A stretch of 64,000 nt of DNA, taken from NCBI GenBank assembly GCA_000720995.1, contig JOEL01000018.1, positions 62,001-126,000 of the forward strand, written 5' to 3'. The stretch's first letter is position 1. Each line of letters opens with the position of its first letter. The notes beneath the pieces are model-generated. The model was not told the origin of the DNA and ran no database searches. It was given only the letters and a program-made list of their open reading frames with translations. The position numbers and the translations under genes are program-made. The DNA comes from Streptomyces celluloflavus. Its GTDB lineage: Bacteria > Actinomycetota > Actinomycetes > Streptomycetales > Streptomycetaceae. Below are positions 60,987-64,000 of this stretch, in pieces.

Positions 60987-61069
60987 ATTGCGCTTGGCAG
61001 GCTGTGCCTCGGCGAACGCGACGACCGTTCGCAACGACTCCGCATGAGCACCTGGAGAAAGGGAAAGAA

Positions 61070-61225
61070 ATGTCTGACTTCGACCTCGACGCCAAGGTTG
61101 TGGACAACGAGACCGGCGAGCCGGCCCCCCGGATCACCAGTTGGTCGCTCTGCACCCCGGGCTGCGTCACCGCCGCGGGCTGCACCACGAGCGTCTGTAC
61201 CCAGGGCTGTCACGTCAGCAAGTAA
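61070..61225 (+). CDS. lanA: Nisin-like class I lanthipeptide precursor (LanA)
   Basis: 51 residues. The leader (1-21) has FDLD (residues 4-7, the FNLD-type box bound by LanB/LanC) and ends ...APR, so cleavage gives a 30-residue core starting ITSWSLCTPGC. Ring-forming residues Ser3, Cys7, Thr8 and Cys11 are at the same places as in nisin rings A and B, which wrap lipid II pyrophosphate. Thr13 and Cys17, Thr18/19/Ser20 and Cys22, and Thr23 and Cys26 could form three more rings; the core ends HVSK, as nisin does. Five Cys, four Ser, six Thr. ATG follows GGAGAAAGGGAAAG. Divergent lanBC genes. Confidence 0.95.
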   Translation: MSDFDLDAKVVDNETGEPAPRITSWSLCTPGCVTAAGCTTSVCTQGCHVSK

Positions 61226-61305
61226 GCAGGTCCGGTCCGTTTCCGGCGAGACGGTTCCGAGCGCCGGGGCCGTGGCCGGACTCCCGTACCCCGCTGCGGC
61301 CCCGA

Positions 61306-61336
61306 CGGGCCCGGACCACGCCATGGTCCGGGCCCG
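61306..61336 (+). terminator. Terminator after the precursor gene
   Basis: CGGGCCCGGACCA (61306-61318) pairs with TGGTCCGGGCCCG (61324-61336), loop 5 nt. It lies 80 nt after the precursor stop; nothing else is seen between 61226 and the P450 end at 61446. Confidence 0.85.
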
Positions 61337-61445
61337 CCTCGTCCGTTGCTCCCGCCTTCGCGCTCCCGCCGAAGAGCCGGCCGGCGGTAGGGCCCGGCGC
61401 TCCGGCCCCCGCTCCGAACCAGGTACTTGCCAGGGGCCTTCGGGA

Positions 61446-62624
61446 CTACGCCAGGACGGGAATCGAGGCCGGCCCGCGAACGAGACGGGTGTGCCGCCAG
61501 TCCAGTCGATCAGGCGGTACGGCAAGCCGGATTCCGGGGAACCGGATCAGTACCGCTCGCAGAGCGATCTCCGCCTCGGCCTTGGCCAGGGGAGCGCCGA
61601 CACAGCGGTGGATGCCGTGGCCGAAGCTGAGATGGGAGGCGGCGTTTCGGTCCAGGTCGAGCAGGTCCGGCGACGGAAACCGCTCCGGGTCACGGTTGGC
61701 GGCTCCCAGAGCGACCAGTACCGGGACACCGGCCGGGATATCGGTACCGCCGAGCGTGACGGCCTCCGTGGTGAACCGGAAGGTGGCTGTACTGACGGGG
61801 GAATCGAACCGAAGCAGTTCGTCCAGCACGGCTGGGACATCGTCCGGATTCTTCCGAAGGTGATCCAGCTCGGCAGGGCGCTGGAGCAGCGCCAGGGCGG
61901 CGTTGCCGAGGAAGTTGGTGGTGGTTTCGTGCCCGGCCACGAGCAGCAGCACCGCCAGAGAGACCAGCTCTTCCTCGCTCAGACGGTCGTTTCCGTCGCG
62001 AGCCGATATGAGCCGGTCAAGCAGAGAGTTACCGGGGTCCAGGCGCTTGGCGGCGATGAGGCCCGCCATGTAGTCGGCCAGGGAATGCGAGGCCGCGTCG
62101 ATGACATCGGGCTTGCCTGCCGCGAACAGCTCTCCGGACCAGCGCTGGACGTCGGGCCGCTCTCCCTCCGGTACTCCGAGCAGTTCGCAGATCACGATGA
62201 CCGGCAGTGGTGCCGCCAGGCCGGCCACGAAGTCGAACTGTTCGCCGACGGGCCACTGATCCAGCAACTCGTCGGTGACCCGGGCAATGAACGGACGCAG
62301 CTCCGCGACGGCCCCGGTCGTGAACGCCTTGGTCACCAGCTTGCGCAGCCGGGTGTGCCGGGGTGGGTCGCTGGCCAGCATGGTGTGCGCCACCGCAGGG
62401 TGCAGGCGACGCCGTGACCCCTTGCCCGCGAAGAAGGCGGCCGTGTCCTTCGAAAGCCGAGGGTCGCCGAGAGCTTCCCTCGCTTCCGCGTAGCCGGTGA
62501 CCAGATAGCTGATGTGCCCATCGGACCCGGTGGGCACGGATTGCACCGGGCACCTGGACCGCATGGCCGCATAGGTGGGGTAGGGGTCCTGGAAAAAGCT
62601 GGGGCCTTGAGTCGGGTCGGTCAT
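61446..62624 (-). CDS. Cytochrome P450 (CYP107-like)
   Basis: 392 residues. I-helix oxygen-binding AGHETTT (about 230-236), K-helix ELLR and the haem loop FGHGIHRCVGAPLA with ligand Cys341. Starts MTDPTQGPSFFQDPYPTYAAMR, ATG 62624 with GGAG upstream; the frame continues upstream as an unrelated sequence. It converges on the precursor gene. P450s tailor some lanthipeptides (MibO hydroxylates proline in microbisporicin), so modification of Pro9 is possible, but it may equally serve another pathway with the reductase genes to its right. Confidence 0.92.
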   Translation of the reverse strand: MTDPTQGPSFFQDPYPTYAAMRSRCPVQSVPTGSDGHISYLVTGYAEAREALGDPRLSKDTAAFFAGKGSRRRLHPAVAHTMLASDPPRHTRLRKLVTKAFTTGAVAELRPFIARVTDELLDQWPVGEQFDFVAGLAAPLPVIVICELLGVPEGERPDVQRWSGELFAAGKPDVIDAASHSLADYMAGLIAAKRLDPGNSLLDRLISARDGNDRLSEEELVSLAVLLLVAGHETTTNFLGNAALALLQRPAELDHLRKNPDDVPAVLDELLRFDSPVSTATFRFTTEAVTLGGTDIPAGVPVLVALGAANRDPERFPSPDLLDLDRNAASHLSFGHGIHRCVGAPLAKAEAEIALRAVLIRFPGIRLAVPPDRLDWRHTRLVRGPASIPVLA

Positions 62625-62628
62625 GCTT

Positions 62629-63006
62629 TCAGGCTCCAACAGGTTCTGGCCGGCCGTCATCGGCGACGCGCCCGACACGGTGCGCGTAGGCGTCGGCCAC
62701 CAGGAGGAGCCACTCCGTGTCCGCTCGGAGGTCCTTGCGGGAGGCGGCCTCGGCCGCCCGGTAGGAGGTGGAAGCCCGCAGCAGCCCGTCCCGCGCGCTG
62801 ACGGGGTGGCTTGCACGGGCTTCGGCCTCCAGACGCTCGGCGGTGGACAGCCAGGCGTCGTGACGGCCGTTGTAGTCGCCGGAGGTGACCTGGGAGGCGG
62901 TTGCGACGACTTCACCGACGTCCGAGCCGCCGTGGACGGCCAGGCCGAGATGACGCAGGGTCTCGAATCAGAACTGCTGATCGTCCTGGAACATCAGCTG
63001 CTGCAT
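62629..63006 (-). pseudogene. Truncated alpha/beta-hydrolase (FrsA-like) remnant with an internal stop
   Basis: Translating the minus strand from ATG 63006 gives QDDQQF-stop-FETLRHLGLAVHGGSDVGEVVATASQVTSGDYNGRHDAWLSTAERLEAEA then SARDGLLRASTSYRAAEAASRK, the N-terminal region of FrsA-like esterases (usually DEQFWFETLR). Codon 13 is TGA (62970-62968) where Trp is expected, and the frame ends after 125 codons without the catalytic domain (family about 380). Both defects point to a decayed gene. It overlaps the NmrA gene end by 13 nt. Confidence 0.78.
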
Positions 63007-63842
63007 CGCATCTCCCTCTCAAGGAGGGCCCGGAAGGTGCGCGGGGGCCGACCGGTGAGGCGCTGGACGGTGTCGGTGATGCGGTCCTCCGCCCCTTCGG
63101 CGATGGCACGGTCCATGCCGGCCAGCATTGCGGCGAACTCCACCGGCACCTGCGTCGTGAGATGGTCGCGCATCTGCTCGTAGGACAGGCGGTGGTGGGC
63201 AACGGTTCGGCCGGTGACCTCGGTGATGACCGTGGCGATGTCGTCGTGGCCGAGTGCCTCGGGTCCGGTGAGGACGAGATCGGTGTCGGGGGCTTGCTCG
63301 TCGGTCAGCGCGTGCACGGCGACGGCCGCGATGTCCTCGGCGTCGACGAAGCCGACCCGGCCGCTTTCGGTGGCGGTCCGGATGATGCCCTCGTCGCGGA
63401 TGCTGCGGGCGTGCGCGTGCGTGCCGGTGAAGTTCTGCATGAACCACGAGGGGCGCAGTACCGCCCACTGTTCGAAGAGATCGGTCAGGGCTCGGTGCAC
63501 CTTTCCCACCGCCGGGCCGCCCTCGGGGATGGCCGAGGAGCTCAGCAGCACCGCGCGGTGCACGCCGGCGGTGCGGGCCTGATGGAGGAACGGCAGCATG
63601 GTCGCCGCGGGGTCGGAGTCGCCCAGGGGCGGTATGAGGTAGACGCGGTCGACGCCGTTGAGGGCGGCCGCGTGGGTGGCGGGGTCGTACCAGTCGAAGG
63701 GGACCGGCTCGGCGCCGGCGACCGGGGCGGCCCGGCGGCTGGCGGCTTTGACGCGGTGGCCCGCGGCCGTCAGCTGTGCGGCGGTGCGGCTGCCGGTGGT
63801 GCCGGTGGCGCCGATGACCAGAGTGGTGCCGGCGGTGGTCAT
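62994..63842 (-). CDS. NmrA-family NAD(P)-binding protein
   Basis: 282 residues. The atypical SDR nucleotide site is LVIGATGTTGSRTAAQLTAAGH; DWYDPATHAAALNGVDRVYLIPPLG and SSSAIPEGG follow, and ALLRPSWFMQNF (here AVLRPSWFMQNF) marks the NmrA/quinone-oxidoreductase-like group. It may bind NADP as a redox sensor or reduce a quinone-like compound. Its ATG overlaps the stop of the SnoaL-like gene, so the two are coupled. Confidence 0.88.
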   Translation of the reverse strand: MTTAGTTLVIGATGTTGSRTAAQLTAAGHRVKAASRRAAPVAGAEPVPFDWYDPATHAAALNGVDRVYLIPPLGDSDPAATMLPFLHQARTAGVHRAVLLSSSAIPEGGPAVGKVHRALTDLFEQWAVLRPSWFMQNFTGTHAHARSIRDEGIIRTATESGRVGFVDAEDIAAVAVHALTDEQAPDTDLVLTGPEALGHDDIATVITEVTGRTVAHHRLSYEQMRDHLTTQVPVEFAAMLAGMDRAIAEGAEDRITDTVQRLTGRPPRTFRALLEREMRCSS

Positions 63843-64000
63843 CGGCTGCTCCCGGTGAAGTCGGTGCCGGGTGCCTGGACGGCGAGGGGGTTCCAGTAGT
63901 CGCGGTAGGAGGTGATGTGCCCGTCTCGAACGGTCACGACGGCGATGTAGGTCATGGCGAAGGGAGCGTCGCTCTCCACCAGGCGGCCGACGCCGCGCAT
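63839..64000 (-). CDS. SnoaL/NTF2-like protein, C-terminal part
   Basis: The last 53 codons of a gene entering from the right edge: GRLVESDAPFAMTYIAVVTVRDGHITSYRDYWNPLAV is the end of the SnoaL-like (nuclear transport factor 2) fold; DYWNP is typical. Proteins of this fold are small ketosteroid-isomerase-like enzymes or binding proteins. The stop overlaps the NmrA start (ATGA). Start and full length are outside the window. Confidence 0.8.
   Translation of the reverse strand: MRGVGRLVESDAPFAMTYIAVVTVRDGHITSYRDYWNPLAVQAPGTDFTGSSR

Noticed and set aside
60983-61069. Longer start for the lanthipeptide precursor
   Set aside because: The upstream part is Arg-rich and lies over the leader transcript; ATG 61070 has a purine-rich ribosome-binding site and gives the usual FDLD-containing leader length.
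62629-63006. Functional small hydrolase gene
   Set aside because: Internal TGA at codon 13 and absence of the catalytic alpha/beta-hydrolase domain make it a remnant.
1-64000. tRNA, rRNA or tmRNA genes
   Set aside because: No cloverleaf with the conserved GGTTCGANNCC T-arm or rRNA core sequence was noticed on either strand; a covariance-model scan would be more sensitive than reading.

Overview
The window is high-GC actinobacterial chromosome, almost certainly Streptomyces. Nearly every codon ends in G or C, GTG/TTG starts are common, and the gene order (Pup-ligase end, FKBPs, pafB-pafC, tatA-tatC, large helicase ... infC-rpmI-rplT, SpoU methyltransferase, histidine kinase, pheS-pheT) is, from memory, the order of the S. 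coelicolor SCO1640-SCO1594 core region. No rRNA, tRNA, CRISPR array, insertion sequence or prophage gene was seen.

Left part (1-16 kb): the tail of a probable pafA, two FKBP isomerases (one a lipoprotein), the PafBC DNA-damage regulators, Tat translocase genes, a DEVH helicase, a luciferase-like monooxygenase behind a cysteine-rich leader peptide, rhamnose mutarotase, PadR and MerR regulators with palindromic sites, two membrane proteins, an iron-boxed siderophore reductase and a 5'-3' exonuclease.

Middle (16-48 kb): a glycine-betaine ABC importer whose permease carries two fused substrate-binding domains; a metal receptor; a TDT exporter with LysR; a divergent ethanolamine locus (permease, GntR, gamma-glutamylethanolamide synthetase, aldehyde dehydrogenase, SDR, glutamine-amidotransferase-type hydrolase) followed by a secreted phosphatase that may feed it; a mycosin coupled to a collagen-like membrane protein; aquaporin; the infC operon with a non-canonical ATC start; a PAS histidine kinase; pheST; and an HTH/TPR regulator with a NUDIX hydrolase.

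Right part (about 48.8-61.3 kb) is accessory: a class I lanthipeptide cluster. A 51-residue precursor (61070-61225) carries a core beginning ITSWSLCTPGC and ending HVSK, as in nisin. Divergent from it is a tightly coupled operon: SARP-type regulator, luciferase-like reductase (LanJ candidate), full-length LanB, LanC, and an ABC ATPase plus permease. Downstream lie a BlaI/M56-peptidase pair and a second ABC transporter with an ATGA-coupled lipoprotein (probable immunity). Three copies of one 17-bp operator (TGCTAC-N5-RTAGCA type) sit before the second ABC operon, at blaI, and in the divergent biosynthetic promoter region; three CGTGTGA repeats spaced 11 bp sit upstream of the precursor as in SARP sites. 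I think this is the most interesting system here: a nisin-type antibiotic under SARP activation with BlaI/M56-type self-resistance control. The window ends with a P450, a broken alpha/beta-hydrolase remnant, an NmrA-family reductase and a partial SnoaL-like gene.
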